Shown piece by piece: positions 23,480-36,900 of a stretch of 64,000 nt of DNA. The notes under the pieces were generated by a model. That model was not told the DNA's origin. It searched no databases and saw only the letters and a program-made list of their open reading frames with translations. The stretch comes from Plasmodium brasilianum (lineage: Eukaryota; Apicomplexa; Aconoidasida; Haemosporida; Plasmodiidae). Location of the stretch: the NCBI RefSeq assembly GCF_023973825.1, contig NC_090125.1, positions 2,887,412-2,951,411 on the forward strand, written 5' to 3'. Made by a program: the position numbers and the translations under genes. The stretch's first letter is position 1. Each line of letters opens with the position of its first letter.

Positions 23480-24711
23480 AGTATTGACATATTCCTTAAT
23501 TCTTGAGAATTGAAATATATATAAATACACATGTAAACATATATGTACAACATATGTGTATATATTTATGCATATGTGTATATTCCTTAAAATGGAATTT
23601 AAAAATTTTTAAATTTTACATTTTACTCGATATTCCTCATTCTGCATTGTTATTCATCTTATCAAATTTTCTTCAAGTACATGCATAAATTTGATAAGTA
23701 GCATTTGCATTATTATTATTATGTACATATAAAAATATGATATTTTCACTTCAAAAATGCGCAAAAATCGGTATATATTATTTTATGTTTTTATTTAAAA
23801 AATGGTCTTTAGTACTGTTTAACGATAATTTTAACGTTAACTATAACTTTAAATATGACTTTAACTATAAATTTTTTTTTTTTTTTAATTATCATTCAAT
23901 GTTCATTTTCCAAAAAAAAATTAAATTTTGTTACGTATTTATACATTCCTCACAATGGCTGTAATAACATTAAAAAACTAGAATTAAGAAGAATAAAAGG
24001 AATAAAAGGAATAAAAGAACGAAGAGCTTAATTATGCCGTTATTGTCATACATATAAGTACAGTTTATACAGCACAAACATTATATATATGTATAATATA
24101 TGATGTATATATACATATATACATACATAAATAAATACTTATGCATATATACATATATATGTTTAAGTTCATATTCGTATTAATAATTTCCGTGCGCATA
24201 CATTTAGCATGAAAAAAACAAAATAGAGCGCAAGTTAATTCAAGCAAATTCTTTGAACATAAAGCAAAAATTTTCCCATAAATTTCAGCCGAATATAAGC
24301 TAAAATTTAAAATGTACTAGTAAAGCAAAATATCGTTTTGTTTAAAACAACTATAAATATATATATATAATACCAATTTTAAACCATAGCAAATTTTTCT
24401 GATTATAAAATATTTGGTTTTGCCGTTTTAGCCTTTTTTGTCGAACTGTATCACGTTGCTTTTTCTTTTGTTCTTCCTTTTTGCTGTTTTGTCAATTTGT
24501 TACATGACTCTTCACATTTGCTACTTCAGATTGAGTTTCGACTTTGTGCAAAAATTGGACAAAATGTGAAGCCAGTAGAGTATGACATATTTTATAAATA
24601 AAATGTATCATATGTAATAATATATTGTAAATAAATTATGAACATGTCAGGTGAAAAATAAAAAGGAATTTTTAATTTTTTTTTTAAATAAAAGTACCAT
24701 TAAAAAGAAAA
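23480..24711. other. Divergent promoter region
   Basis: 5' flanks of the NudC-like gene (minus) and the SNARE gene (plus). The region holds TATGTATATA-type repeats at 24080-24160 and otherwise AT-rich sequence. Frames 23503-23688 and 23737-23964 have no features of coding sequence. Confidence 0.55.
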
Positions 24712-25383
24712 ATGAGTGACATATTTTTCTACTCTGAAGAGATTGATAACTTATTGGAAGACTATAGAAAATTATTAAATGAATTACAAAACGAATTGGA
24801 TAAAAATGGGGATAAGACAAGTAAATATTCCGAAGATATAAATTTTATAAATGAACGAATAAAAACAGCTAAGGATGCATATTTTATTGAAGTTCGTAAC
24901 TTACCAGAATATGAACAGAATAATTATATTTTAAAAATTAAAGGGAAAATGTCTATTTTAGAAGATTTACATATGCAATTTGAATTTATAAAAAGTAAAT
25001 TAATATATGAAAAGAAGGAAGCAAATAACAAAAATAAGGAAACACAAAAAGTGAGAATTGTGACGCCAAAAGATATAGAAATAAGAGGAGATCATATTCA
25101 GGACGAAACACAAGAATCTATTATTCGTATGAAAATGATGGTGGACGAATCAGAACAAATAACAAGAGATGCTGCAATTAAATTGGAATCACAAAATGAG
25201 AAATTACAAAAAGTAAAAGACAAAGTAGAAGATGTTGATATAAATGTGTCTAGTGCAAAAGAAACTTTAAAAGAAATAGCAAAGGAGGCAGTTACCGATA
25301 GGTTTGTTCGGTTTTTTTCGCTTTTAATTTTTATTGTTTTAATTGTTCTCATTACTGTAATTGCTATTTCGAGCAAGAAGTAG
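24712..25383 (+). CDS. Qb-SNARE, novel-plant-SNARE/Vti1-like
   Basis: Single exon, 223 residues, tail-anchored. Residues about 5-115 form an N-terminal helical bundle (YSEEIDNLLEDYRKLLNELQ). Residues about 135-200 are a SNARE motif whose central layer sits near DESEQITRDAAIKLESQNEK. The motif ends in KETLKEIAKEAVTDRFVRFF, followed by a single hydrophobic anchor (SLLIFIVLIVLITVIAI) and a short lumenal tail SSKK. The run EIAKEAVTDRFV resembles the EIGRQVATD junction of plant NPSN Qb-SNAREs more than Vti1. Acts in membrane fusion in the secretory or endosomal system; the exact compartment is not evident. The start is clear because stops precede it closely. Confidence 0.85.
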   Translation: MSDIFFYSEEIDNLLEDYRKLLNELQNELDKNGDKTSKYSEDINFINERIKTAKDAYFIEVRNLPEYEQNNYILKIKGKMSILEDLHMQFEFIKSKLIYEKKEANNKNKETQKVRIVTPKDIEIRGDHIQDETQESIIRMKMMVDESEQITRDAAIKLESQNEKLQKVKDKVEDVDINVSSAKETLKEIAKEAVTDRFVRFFSLLIFIVLIVLITVIAISSKK

Positions 25384-25404
25384 GTTTTTCTTTTTATATT
25401 TTGA

Positions 25405-25449
<45 letters not shown>

Positions 25450-26055
25450 TAAAAGGGAATAACATTATTGTTACCATGCGCCAATTTTATTTTCCATTTC
25501 TCCTTGATATTTCCGTTTTATTTGTCCATTATATCTTAGCATTTCTATTTTATTTCTCCAGTATTCCTTATCATTAGCTTCTTTTTTTTTTTTTTTTTTT
25601 GTTTACCCCATAATTTAGTACCGATTATGAGGGTGTAGAAGTATATCTTTACTTGATACTTTTTTTTAATATAGTATAATGCTATTTAAACTAATTTAAT
25701 TTTAAATAAAAGATATATATCTTTTAAAAAATAAGCTTCCATGAAAAAAAAAAGAAAAAGACAAATAATATTATTTCCTTATTTTTAAATATAACCATCT
25801 AAATTTACTCACGTTTTTATATAATTTATAATTTTTTTTTTTTCTATTATGAGAAAGAAATAAATGGTTATAGGAAAATATCAATATAGCGAGTGTGACC
25901 ACTTCCCCATTATTTAATGGTCCAATATTTTATTGCACATTAATTCTTTTTTGTTGAGTATAACTTAATAATTCAACTTTCAGATTTGTTATTCCATTAT
26001 TCTGTTCTACTATATTACTTTAACTCATTTTAATTAATATCCCCTCTTTTCTATG

Positions 26056-26196
26056 TTTACGTTCACTGCTATACGTTCAATGTTATACGTTCACTGTTAT
26101 ACGTTCACTGTTATACGTTCATTGCTATACGTTTACTGCTATACGTTTACTTCTATACGTTCACTGCTATACGTTTACTGCTATACGTTTACTACT
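26056..26196. repeat. 14-bp minisatellite
   Basis: About ten copies of tatacgttcactgt with substitutions (ttcaatg, tttactg, ttcattg). Like the 16-bp array at 22131 it is stop-free on the plus strand. Confidence 0.9.
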
Positions 26197-26587
26197 AGAA
26201 GCGTTTGTTGGTCATCTGTTTTCATTTATGTGTTAAAACAAGGATAAGAATAATTTTCATACTTACTCTTAAGAATAAACAAAATGAGAATACATATATA
26301 GAAAGAGAAGCAATAAGATCCTTTTTTATTTCTACGGACTTTATATTTAATTCTGTTTTGTATATAGCAAAATATGAACTAAGATGCAAAGGAAGACTAA
26401 TTATACAATAGCAGGTATGTAAGAAGCTTGACAAAGAAGATATTCTTATATGTATGTTTTATTTGCTTTTCCTTTCTATGCTGTTTTATGTTCTAATTTT
26501 CCTTCCTTAGTTTCGAGTATATAAACATCTTGAAGTTGTTACTCCTTTGCTGAAATGTTTAAGCATTTTGCTGTGTTTTGTTTTATT

Positions 26588-26702
26588 TTATGATATTATT
26601 CATTTTATTTTATTATTCATTTTATGATATTATTCATTTTATGATATTATTCATTTTATGATATTATTCATTTTATGATATTATTCATTTTAATTTATTA
26701 CT
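26588..26702. repeat. 17-bp AT-rich minisatellite
   Basis: About six copies of tgatattattcatttta. Confidence 0.88.
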
Positions 26703-27913
26703 CATTTTATTTTATTATTCATTATATTTTATTTTTCGTCTTATTTTATTTTTTCGTTCCAAAAAGTTCATATTCAAAATTAAGCTAAGAAGCAATAAAC
26801 AAAGCTAAACAAAGTTAAGCCATGTTACACATAACTAAACAGAACTACTGAACAAATATCATTGCTTAAAGAAACAAAAGTGATAGTTAAACATCAAAAA
26901 GGAATATAAATAAAATGTAAAAATAATTGAGTTTAATAAAGAGGGAAATATACAAGGATAATGAAATGGAAAAAAAAAAAAAAAAAATGCAAAATATAAG
27001 TTCTTATAGGAAGCTTGCATATATACACATATACAGAACATATCAACAAGTACGCTTTTGTATATAGGAAAACGTACAAATAAAGCATATGTATATGAGA
27101 ATACACAATCTTACAAAAATGCTTATGCGAACTCATGGCAATTTTAGGAAAATTAGGTCTTTCGAAAACGATCTGCTTTGTTACACATTTTACAAAAAAG
27201 GAAGAAATGAGTTTTTCATTTTAGGTAGAATGGGATTGCTCCTTATTTACTCTTTTCTTTATCATAGAAAATAAATAGAATAATGTACAAAATTCCAAAA
27301 AATAGGTGAAAAACGTTGACACGAAAAACGCGATAAAATGATCTACAGTTAAAATTAAATATATATGCTATTTTTTGTTATATATATAGGACGAACAATC
27401 ATATATACCCACATATACATATACATATATATATATACATACAGATACACATATATATATATATACATACAAAATTTATCTATTGCGTGAGCTTGTCCAT
27501 TTTCTTGAAATACCGTACCCTAGGAATTAAAAAATTAAAGATGAAATTGAACTGAAAGTGAACTGAAATTGAACTGAAATTGAACTGAAATTGAAGTAAA
27601 ACTGAAGTAACATTGAAGTGAAATTATATTCAAAATAAAACCAAACTGAAATAAAACTGAAATAAAACTGAAATCGAATTGAAACTAAATTGAAGTCAAA
27701 TTTAAATCAAAACAGTATATTGTAATCAAATCAAAAAAAAAAAATAAATAAATAATAATGATAAAATAATAAAAAAAAAAATAATGAAAAACAATAATGA
27801 AAAAAAATAATGAAAAAAATTAATGAAAAAAATTAATGAAAAAAATTAATGAAAAAGAATAGTAAAAAAAAAAGAGTAATTGCAAAAATGAATAATATAA
27901 AAAAATGGGTTAA

Positions 27914-27944
<31 letters not shown>

Positions 27945-27989
27945 AAAGTAAAAAAAAAAAAAAAAGAGCCTAATAAAAAAATATGGAAA

Positions 27990-30900
27990 ATGGAGAATGA
28001 ATTTTCACGTGACAAAAATCCTATAAAATCTTTCAACCGAAAAAGGGATTGCACACCTATTATTGAAGAGGAAAAGAATAATAGAAATAAAAATACAAAC
28101 ATGCATGACAAGTCAAATAAAAATATTTCATGTGTTAATTTTAAGTATGATCTTGTACAATTGCAAAGTAAAACAAAGGCATGTACAAAAGATGGAAGTG
28201 AAATGCAGCCTGACTACTCTTTCAAGATAACAACATTAAAAAGTAAGAAGGAAAAGAAGCACATAAATCATGATATTAAAAATGATGAAATGACCAATTG
28301 TGAAATGTATTATAATAAAAATAATGTACCAAATAGTAACAGTAAAATTCATCCTAGTAGAATATATAAAAATAAGAATTGTCATTACGATATAAATAAA
28401 AAAAAAGAAAAGAATAATAGTAGTAATTGTAATGACAAAAAAAAAACAGCTATATGTGTTACCAATTCAGATGGTAATAAAAATATGAACAACCATAAGT
28501 CTATACATGAAAACATAATAATCAATTTTGAAAGAGAAAAAAAGGATCTGTCCTTTTCAAATAACAAAAGGAATTTTTTGAAAATGCATGAAGAAGACTT
28601 TAGAAGTAATAAATATGATGAATACAATGATGATAAACTGATGCAGGCTGATAAAATAAAAGTAGACAATATTGTGGACAGTATAGACAACTTCAATATT
28701 AAGCATAAAGTATATAGTCAACATGCGCAACACAGGGGGGGAGAAGTAAAAAAATTAAAAGGAAACACAAATGAAAAAAAAGAGGGAAATAGTCCGAATT
28801 CTTATCCTTGTATGCAAAATGAAAGCACAACAGATGATTTATATTTTACACAAGAAAAAGGAGAAGAAAGTGGGAAAAATACGAAAAATGAGAAAAATAA
28901 GAAAAATATGAAAAATGAGAAAAATGAGAAAAATGAGAAAAATATGAAAAATATGAAAAATATGAAAAATGAGAAAAATGAGAAAAATATGAAAAATGAG
29001 AAAAATGAGAAAAATATGAAAAATGAGAAAAATATGAAAAATGAGAAAAATATGAAAAATGAGAAAAATGAGAAAAATATGAAAAATGAGAAAAATATGA
29101 AAAATGAGAAAAATGAGAAAAATGAGAAAAATACAAAACACACGAATATTCGACGAAACAACAATGCGGAAAGTGACAACAACATGCATCCACAATCCCC
29201 TATAACATCAGCTAAATGGATGGACGATAATTTTAACAGAACAAATTTTACTAGTTTAAACATGGCCAGTAATGAGAACCCATCTAGGAGTAGTGATAGG
29301 GGCGGAAAAAAAAAAGATTTTTCAAAGGAAAATATAAATAATGGCAAATTATATGTACGAGAGTTGGTCGATTCAAGTGGCAATCCTTTTGAATGGAAAA
29401 ATAGTAGTGACGGTAGAACTGATGGCAGTAATGACAAGAATAACGATTACAGTAATGACAACAATAAATACCACAATAATGACAACTCATTTGATTTATC
29501 AGGATGTAGCCTATATAATAAAGGTGTTATTCGGCCGTCTACTTCCCCATCGTGTACATATCAAATAACTGCTTGTTTAAATAGCCATAAAAGGAGAAAG
29601 ATTGAACCTAATTACGTGATGAATAACGTGGGAAATAAAAGTTTGATTAAATCTGAACATTGTAAAGAGTTCTACAATTTGAGAGAAGAGGCAAAAGAAA
29701 CACAAGAAACAGAAGAAGCAACAGATGAAAAGGTAGAAGATGAAAACGAAGCAAGAAACAACATCGACATAACTAAATGCAGTAAATGCATCCCAAACGA
29801 CATAAGCATTAATAATAACATAAACAGCAGTTTTAGTAACAGAAGCAGTAGCAGTTGTAGTGACTACGTAGCTGATGGTTATGCAAGCAACAATACGAAT
29901 AACACCAATCTTATGGACAATAATAATAAGAGATATAATAATTTTTTGCACTCTTCTCAGGAAAATTATAGAGACGAAAACACAAATATAGGAGATGAAA
30001 ATTTTATAATAAAAACAAAAAAAGTAATGCACAACGGCCTGAAAGGATGCGAAAGGTTTTATGAAAACTATATACTATATAAAACTTTCCTTTTTTCTTT
30101 TAATAGTTCTCAGACATTCTCACGCTCCATATCATCCAATGAGCTTGAAATAAATGAAATGAACTCATTAAAATATAAAATTTTAAAAAATGAAAAATAC
30201 TCACTATTAAATAATATTCCAACGTATAAAAAGTTTGAAGAAAAATACTTTTCAGAAGATCTTATTTCTGATGACTTTAAGTGGATTGAAGTGGATGGTG
30301 TTATTTCTTCCTATGCCTATGATTTTGCCATTTTTGATATGGCGGACAGGAACATGGTATCGCTTGATGTGTTAAATGAGGGGGGATCCAGTGGTAACGC
30401 TCCTGTCTATCCATGCGTTAGTTCGGGCGGTAGTTCGTGTAACAGTTCGCATGACAATTCGTTTGGTAGTTCGTGTAACAGGAAACGGAACAATAAAGGA
30501 GATGACCTCCTAAGAGTTAAACGCTCCATACATAATACGAAAAATTATGATGATGATCCATACTTAGGTGTGAACACTTTAAGTAACATAGAAAATGAAG
30601 TAGCCACAAAATGTGAGGATGTCCCACAGATTAGCCATAGAAAGGGAGAAATAAAATGGGAAAATCATATTTATAATTCTTACAATAAAAAAAAAAAAAG
30701 AAAAAAAAAGAAGAAGAAACAGTTAGAGAAAAAGATAGAGAAAAGGATAGAGAAAAGGATAGAGAAAAAGGTAAAGAATAAGGATAAGAATAAGAATAAG
30801 AATAAGGAAAACACTAAAATATCGCATTTAGGTAAAGATTTACGTGCAAATGGTCAGGAAAAAATAATGGAGAACGAATTTAACATGAATGATATGAAGA

Positions 30901-33900
30901 ATGCGAAAAGTTGTAGTTCCCATAAGGATAATATAGAAGGAAGGGAGAAGAAGTTCTTAATTATGTACGCTAAAATTATAAACATAAGTTTTATATATTC
31001 AGCAGATATATTGAAGCAATTCAATCACCCATCAGTGAATATATTTAATACAAATAGAACACATCATATAAAAAAGAAAAAACAGAAGAATGCATGTAGA
31101 GAAGAAGAATATAAGGAAGGTGATGATAAGGAAGGTGATGATAATGAAGGTGAGTCAAATGTGAGTGAACCATTTGAGGAGTGCAAAAAAGAAAAGATAA
31201 GTAGCGAATTTTTAGCACATAAAAAAGTAGATGAACATTATAAACTAATTAATAAGGAATCCAAATTAGCAAAAGGGAAAAATAAATTTATAAGTAATAG
31301 AATAAAAAAGCATTTAAATAGTATTAATGCAAGGATAATAATAAAAGAATGGTATATAGATTATGGAATATCACCTAATTGCACACCTTATATTTATGTT
31401 GTTTCAGAAAATGACAATAGGTATAGACTAGATAAGGTACTAGACAAATATTACCATACCTTTACTAATATAAGACTTAAATTTGAAATTACTACAAGAA
31501 TTGTGAAAACTTTACAAGTCTACCCTAACATACCTTACGATACTCTAATCGGTTATTTAACATCGTATGAATCAACCAAGGGTAGGCTAAAAAAATTGAA
31601 AGCAGCTAAAAACAAAAAGGGGCGAATAACAAGTAACATAGAAATGGCTATAAGGAATGTTAAACTACGAAATGTATCAGTTGATGAGGAAAAACAAATG
31701 GAATATCACCTGCATAATATGAACACATTGTTAATGGAAAATGCCTCTGTAAGCACCTTATATGGGAAAGATACTACTTCTCCTAATGAGAACGTGAAGA
31801 ATGAAAGTAGAGAAAATTTGGATATCGTCAATTATTCAAAGAATAATAAAGTAATGAAAAAGAATTTATGTATGTGGAATTTTAATTTATCTGAAAAAAA
31901 TGGAACAGGCGTTTACATATTGCCAGATGGAAAGAGAAGTAAAAAATGTACTTGGGGTGCAGCATATGCTGTATATAAATGTAATAAAAATGTTATTATT
32001 AAATTATATAATTTTATAAGAAGTGAAATTCTATTATTAGAAGAATGTTTTAATATTAATTATTTACTAAACACCAATTTTATGAAAAGGTTAGAAGGGG
32101 AGTTTATTTCTAAGTATGCAACTGACTGTGGATGGAGAAATGGTTACCATGATTACTGTAGGTGCGGCACTGTGTCGTCCACCATTGGGGGAATCCATTA
32201 CCATTCCCATAGTGAAGAGGTTGATCGAGGTGATCAGGTTGACGATGACATTGACGATAATGATCTGAGTAATGATCGGAGTAAAGATCGGTGTAAAGAT
32301 CTGAGTAATGATCGGTGTAAAGATCTGAGTAATGATCGGTGTAAAGATCTGAGTAATGATCGGTGTAAAGATCTGAGTAATGATCGGTGTAAAGATCGGA
32401 GTAATGATCGAAGTAATGATCGAACTAATGATCGAAGTAATGATCGAAGTAATAATGAATGCATTAAGATGGGGCCCTATTTTCCACCTTCAAATGATCT
32501 TCAGAACGGAGGAAAGGACAGAAGCAAGGTCCCCTTGCTACTACTAAATCATGGGGATTACAGAAAGGTAAAATGTAGTACAAAAGAGGGGAATCCTGTA
32601 AAGGAGCAAATTTATATTTCGTCTACTATGTCCAATGGGAGTACGCATAGTATGTTATCTGCGAATTGGCAGATGGAACAGAACAATTGTGTACTAAATC
32701 GGCGTGCAGCAGAATTGGAAGAAGAGGGGGAGAAGGTGGAATATAGGAAGAAGAAGGAACAGAACAACGATGACAATGTAGAGGTGAACGGAGACTGCAC
32801 TATAGTGTGCAGAAAAAACTGCAGTATGAAATGCAGTAACCATTGCAGTAAAAACCGCATAGATTGTAGTGACTGGCTCTCCACATTGCGTACAGATAAC
32901 GAGGAAGATGTGAAAAAGAATGATAGCGAAAAAAGGGGGGAAGTGCTAAACCTTAACAGAAACGTATACGAGCAAAATCTTCCCCTAAATCTAATTGTTC
33001 CCGTAAAATATGAAACGCTACTAAACATATGGACATTTTTTGAAACGTTTAAAGAAATACTAGATATAAAAATAACAATGAATAATCTAGAAAAAATATT
33101 TCTATTTAAAAGAAATAAATTTAATAAAAACATTATCTCCTACTCAATTAATAAAAGCTATTTACTTAAGGAATACCTCCGAAAACACAATAAATTAACA
33201 GAGTTCATTGAGAAGAACATCTATGGTGAAAAAGTGGAAGACGACCTAATATTAGATATAAAATATAAAGATAATATTTTAAAGAGTTTGCTAATGTTGT
33301 TACACTACGCACTATTAATAGATAATATCATAGAACATAATTCTAATAAAAGACAAAAAAAAAAGAAAAATATAATTTTTGCAAATAATTATTACACATA
33401 CCAAATTTTTGACGAATTTGAAATTCCTTTGATGAGAAACATTTCTAGTTTCTCCTTCAAAAAGAAGTTCAAAGGGATAATCAGTAAAAAAGGTAGTAGC
33501 CAAAGTTGTAGTAGCCAGGATAGTCTAGACATAAACAGGTCAGTTCATCAGCAAAATGTTGTGAGTGACCAAATGTGTAATAAAGGTGTTACACAGAAAG
33601 TAGCTCTATCAGATGATGTAAAAATAGGTTACAATGTATGTAGTAAACCTATCAAGAAAATCCAAAATGAAAAGGTAGCACATGCGACTGGATTGGATAC
33701 TACACAGAAAGATGCTACATCTAATAAACGAAATGATGAACAAAATGATAAGCAAAATAATCAAAGAAGTTTCGAAATGGCGAAATACAGCATTTGTCAA
33801 AACTATGTTTCCTCAAGGAATATTTCGAACAGTCCTGATGTTTTTTCCTCCAACATGGAATCGTCCTCTGACGATAATAAAAGGGGATCATGTTCTGATG

Positions 33901-36900
33901 GGATAAACGGAACGGCTATGGGGGATGAAACGGAGGATATATCGACTGGTGAGAAACAGGATGAAGAAAAAAGTAACATCAAAACATACAGTAATAAATA
34001 TGGGGGTAGTAAGTCCACAGGGATTATGCTTAATCGAAACAGTGCCTCTAATAACAGTAAATGGAACAAAACAGGATTCATAGCGCATGGAAAGAAGGTT
34101 GATTATGATTATGATTTTAATTCAAGGGATATGGAGATTCATAACACGAAATTAGAAAGGTATAAAAGAAAGAAAAATGAAAAAGGGGATGACATATATG
34201 AAAATTGTTATAAATTTTGTGAATTGCAAAATATAAAGAACGGGAAATACGATGAGGGAGATAAATCTGAAGAAAATGAAACAATCGAAATGCACAATGA
34301 AGGAGTGAAAGGAAGTATACATGGAATTATGATGCCTACCCAGGTAGTTGTAAAGGAGAATATTAAAATGACACAATTAAAAGGTAAGGAAACAACAGAA
34401 AAGAGAACATCAAAAAAGGGGAAAGTAGGAAGGGGAAAAACCGAAAAAGACCTAGCTAGGGTTATAAAACTTGAAGATCAGGACAATTCCTTTGAAGATA
34501 CATCCCAGTTTTTCGAGTTAACAGAGTTTGAAGAAGATATTAATAATAATTCTTATACTTCTGTTTTGTCCAACCTCTTTTTGAAAAGAAAAAAAGAAAA
34601 AATGATTTTTGAAGAATATGATGATATAAGAGTACTAGACAACATAACATGGACCATATTATTAAAAAAATATTTTTTTATTATTTTATATACGATGAAA
34701 CATTCATTTATTTTTGATAAGAATGAATGCAACAGGAACAATTTAAGTAAGAACTTTGAGAGTACAAGAATAAATAGGGAAAAAATCAGTGCTGTGTCGT
34801 CAAAGGAGAGTTGCATTAGAGTAGTCAAGAATAACCTTTCAAAAGATAAAGATTGTGAGAGGGCTGAAAGTAGGGGAATGGACAATAAGACTGAATGCAA
34901 TGGATTTGGTGGTAACTTATTTGAGAGTAGTTACACAAATAGAATAATTGATGCAAATATAATAGATTCTAGCGGAGGAATTTCAAAAAAGGAAGAAGGA
35001 TTAGAAAACATTAATTTGAAAAAATACAAATTGGGTTGGATTCTGAACTTTAAGAAATTTGACGTGTCCAGAAGTGAAATTATAGACATGGTTAATATTT
35101 TCAATTTTTTGCGCAATAAGAATAATACCTATGAAATGTTAAAAGAAAAGGATAAGATGAAAATGATCATGTTCTTTATAAAGATAATATATAGTAGTAA
35201 CATATCGAGAGAATTCATAAGTGACAAGATGAAGTACCTAAATAATATAAAACGTTACATTGCCAATACGCATAATTATCAAAATATCAGGAGAAAAAAT
35301 GGGGCAAAATGTGCAGCTAAATATGCAGCTAAATATGCAGCTAAATATGCAGCGAAAAAAGGAGACAAAAATGGAGTCAAAAATGGAGTCAAATATGGAG
35401 ACAAAAAGGAAGTCAAATGCGACTCCAAGTGTGGTGCCAAAAATGATTCCACATCGACGAAGGTAACACAAGAGAAGGAAGTCCTCTGTACTAAATACAG
35501 TAAGAAAGAAATTGAACAAATAGTAAATATAGAGGGGGGAGAAAATCGCCTTTACAGAGTTAATGAAAAGATGAAGGTGCAAGCGAGTTATATTGGAGAG
35601 GATAGACATGCTAATAAATATTTTTATTTTGGTAGTTCTTTTGGGTATATAGATAGAATATATATCCAATATATGACTAAAGGAAGCACACGTAAAAATA
35701 CGTATTTGAATAAAAGTAGTTCAAATGAAACTAAATATGCTGATGAGAAAGAAACGTTCTCACAGTTAAAGAATGATGTAAAGATAAAAGGAGAAAGTGC
35801 TAATTATAAAAAAGGATCAAAAGATTATATACAATTAGGTTATATACAAGGAATATATAATATTAATACCTTCCTTGAATGTTTTTCACCTTATAATATT
35901 AGGGAAATAAATTTAAAAAAAAAAATTCTTGAAATTATGGAGATAATATTAAGAGGATGCTCAGAAAGTGGAGATCATTTGGCGTTTGAGGCGTTGAATG
36001 AAGAATACACCAAAAAAAAGAAAAGAAGTCAATGTGTAAATATGAACAGTGAAGGTACACACAGTGGAAGGGTAACTCTTCCCAATGAGAAGTGCACAAT
36101 TGACCAATTCTCATTTAACAAAGTAGAAAGAGAAAAGCAGAGGAAAGGAGAACATATAATACGCGAACTGGAAAATGGCCCAGAGCTAGCAAACAACAAT
36201 AGTTTTAACAAATTGAGTAGATATATGAAGAATCATACAAATGATGAGCTAAAAGATAAAAATGAAAATGCTCTCATAAACATGAGAGAGGACTACTTAT
36301 TTACGCAGCTACAGAATGATGAGAAACATGAACAGGTAAGGTGGTACTTTACCGAAACAGAGAAACTTTTTGAGCAGTTTTTCTTCATAGGTGAAAAGTT
36401 AATCTACTTTATGAAAGAAATAAATAATATATTGAGTTACCATTTTGAATCAGTAATTAATCAAAAAATTTATGATTTTATTTTTTTTTGTTTGGACAAT
36501 TTTGTTCATAAAGACATAACAGAAAACATTAAAAAAAGTATATTTTTAAAATATCTGGATATTATTTATATAATAGAAAAATGTTTTTCGTCCTATTCTT
36601 TTTATTTCCTTCAAAAGATATGGAAATTATCTCTTAGTTATCAGTGGACTAAGGAACTTGATGTTATAAAACATGAAATAGTTCATAATTTTTCATCTTT
36701 AAACTCATTAGATGTATTACCAATTTTAAGTATTTATTTTAATTTTTTTCGTATTTATGGTATTAAGGAAGAAACTATTACTATGTTGTGCAAGTACAAT
36801 GTAGTATATCGAATTTTTCAAAAAAGAAATAGTTATGATAGCAACGTGAAGAAAGATTTATTTATACTTCAGAAATTCCTTGTTCAGCATAAGGGGGATA

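Larger units (their letters stand above)
25384..27989. other. 2.6-kb intergenic with three tandem arrays
   Basis: Contains a (TA)n block at 25410-25446 and the minisatellites listed separately. A degenerate CTGAAATTGAA repeat (27540-27720) precedes the giant gene, followed by poly-A-rich sequence. A short ATG frame at 26386-26416 with a GTATGT donor, and a conserved-looking stretch at 26515-26585 (reading YKHLEVVTPLLKCLSI), might be exons of a small gene, but the junction phase is not clean. I do not call it. Confidence 0.5.

Noticed and set aside
26386..26702. Small two-exon gene (MQRKTNYTIA plus YKHLEVVTPLLKC)
   Set aside because: The donor phase fits only a poor acceptor inside tttcgag, and the second exon runs into a minisatellite.
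27089..27274. ORF reading MLMRTHGNFRKIRSFENDLLCYTF
   Set aside because: Short, without recognisable features or splice partners; could be chance.
28802..29437. Minus-strand F/S/H-rich ORFs
   Set aside because: They are antisense shadows of the KNEK/KNMK coding repeat of the giant gene.
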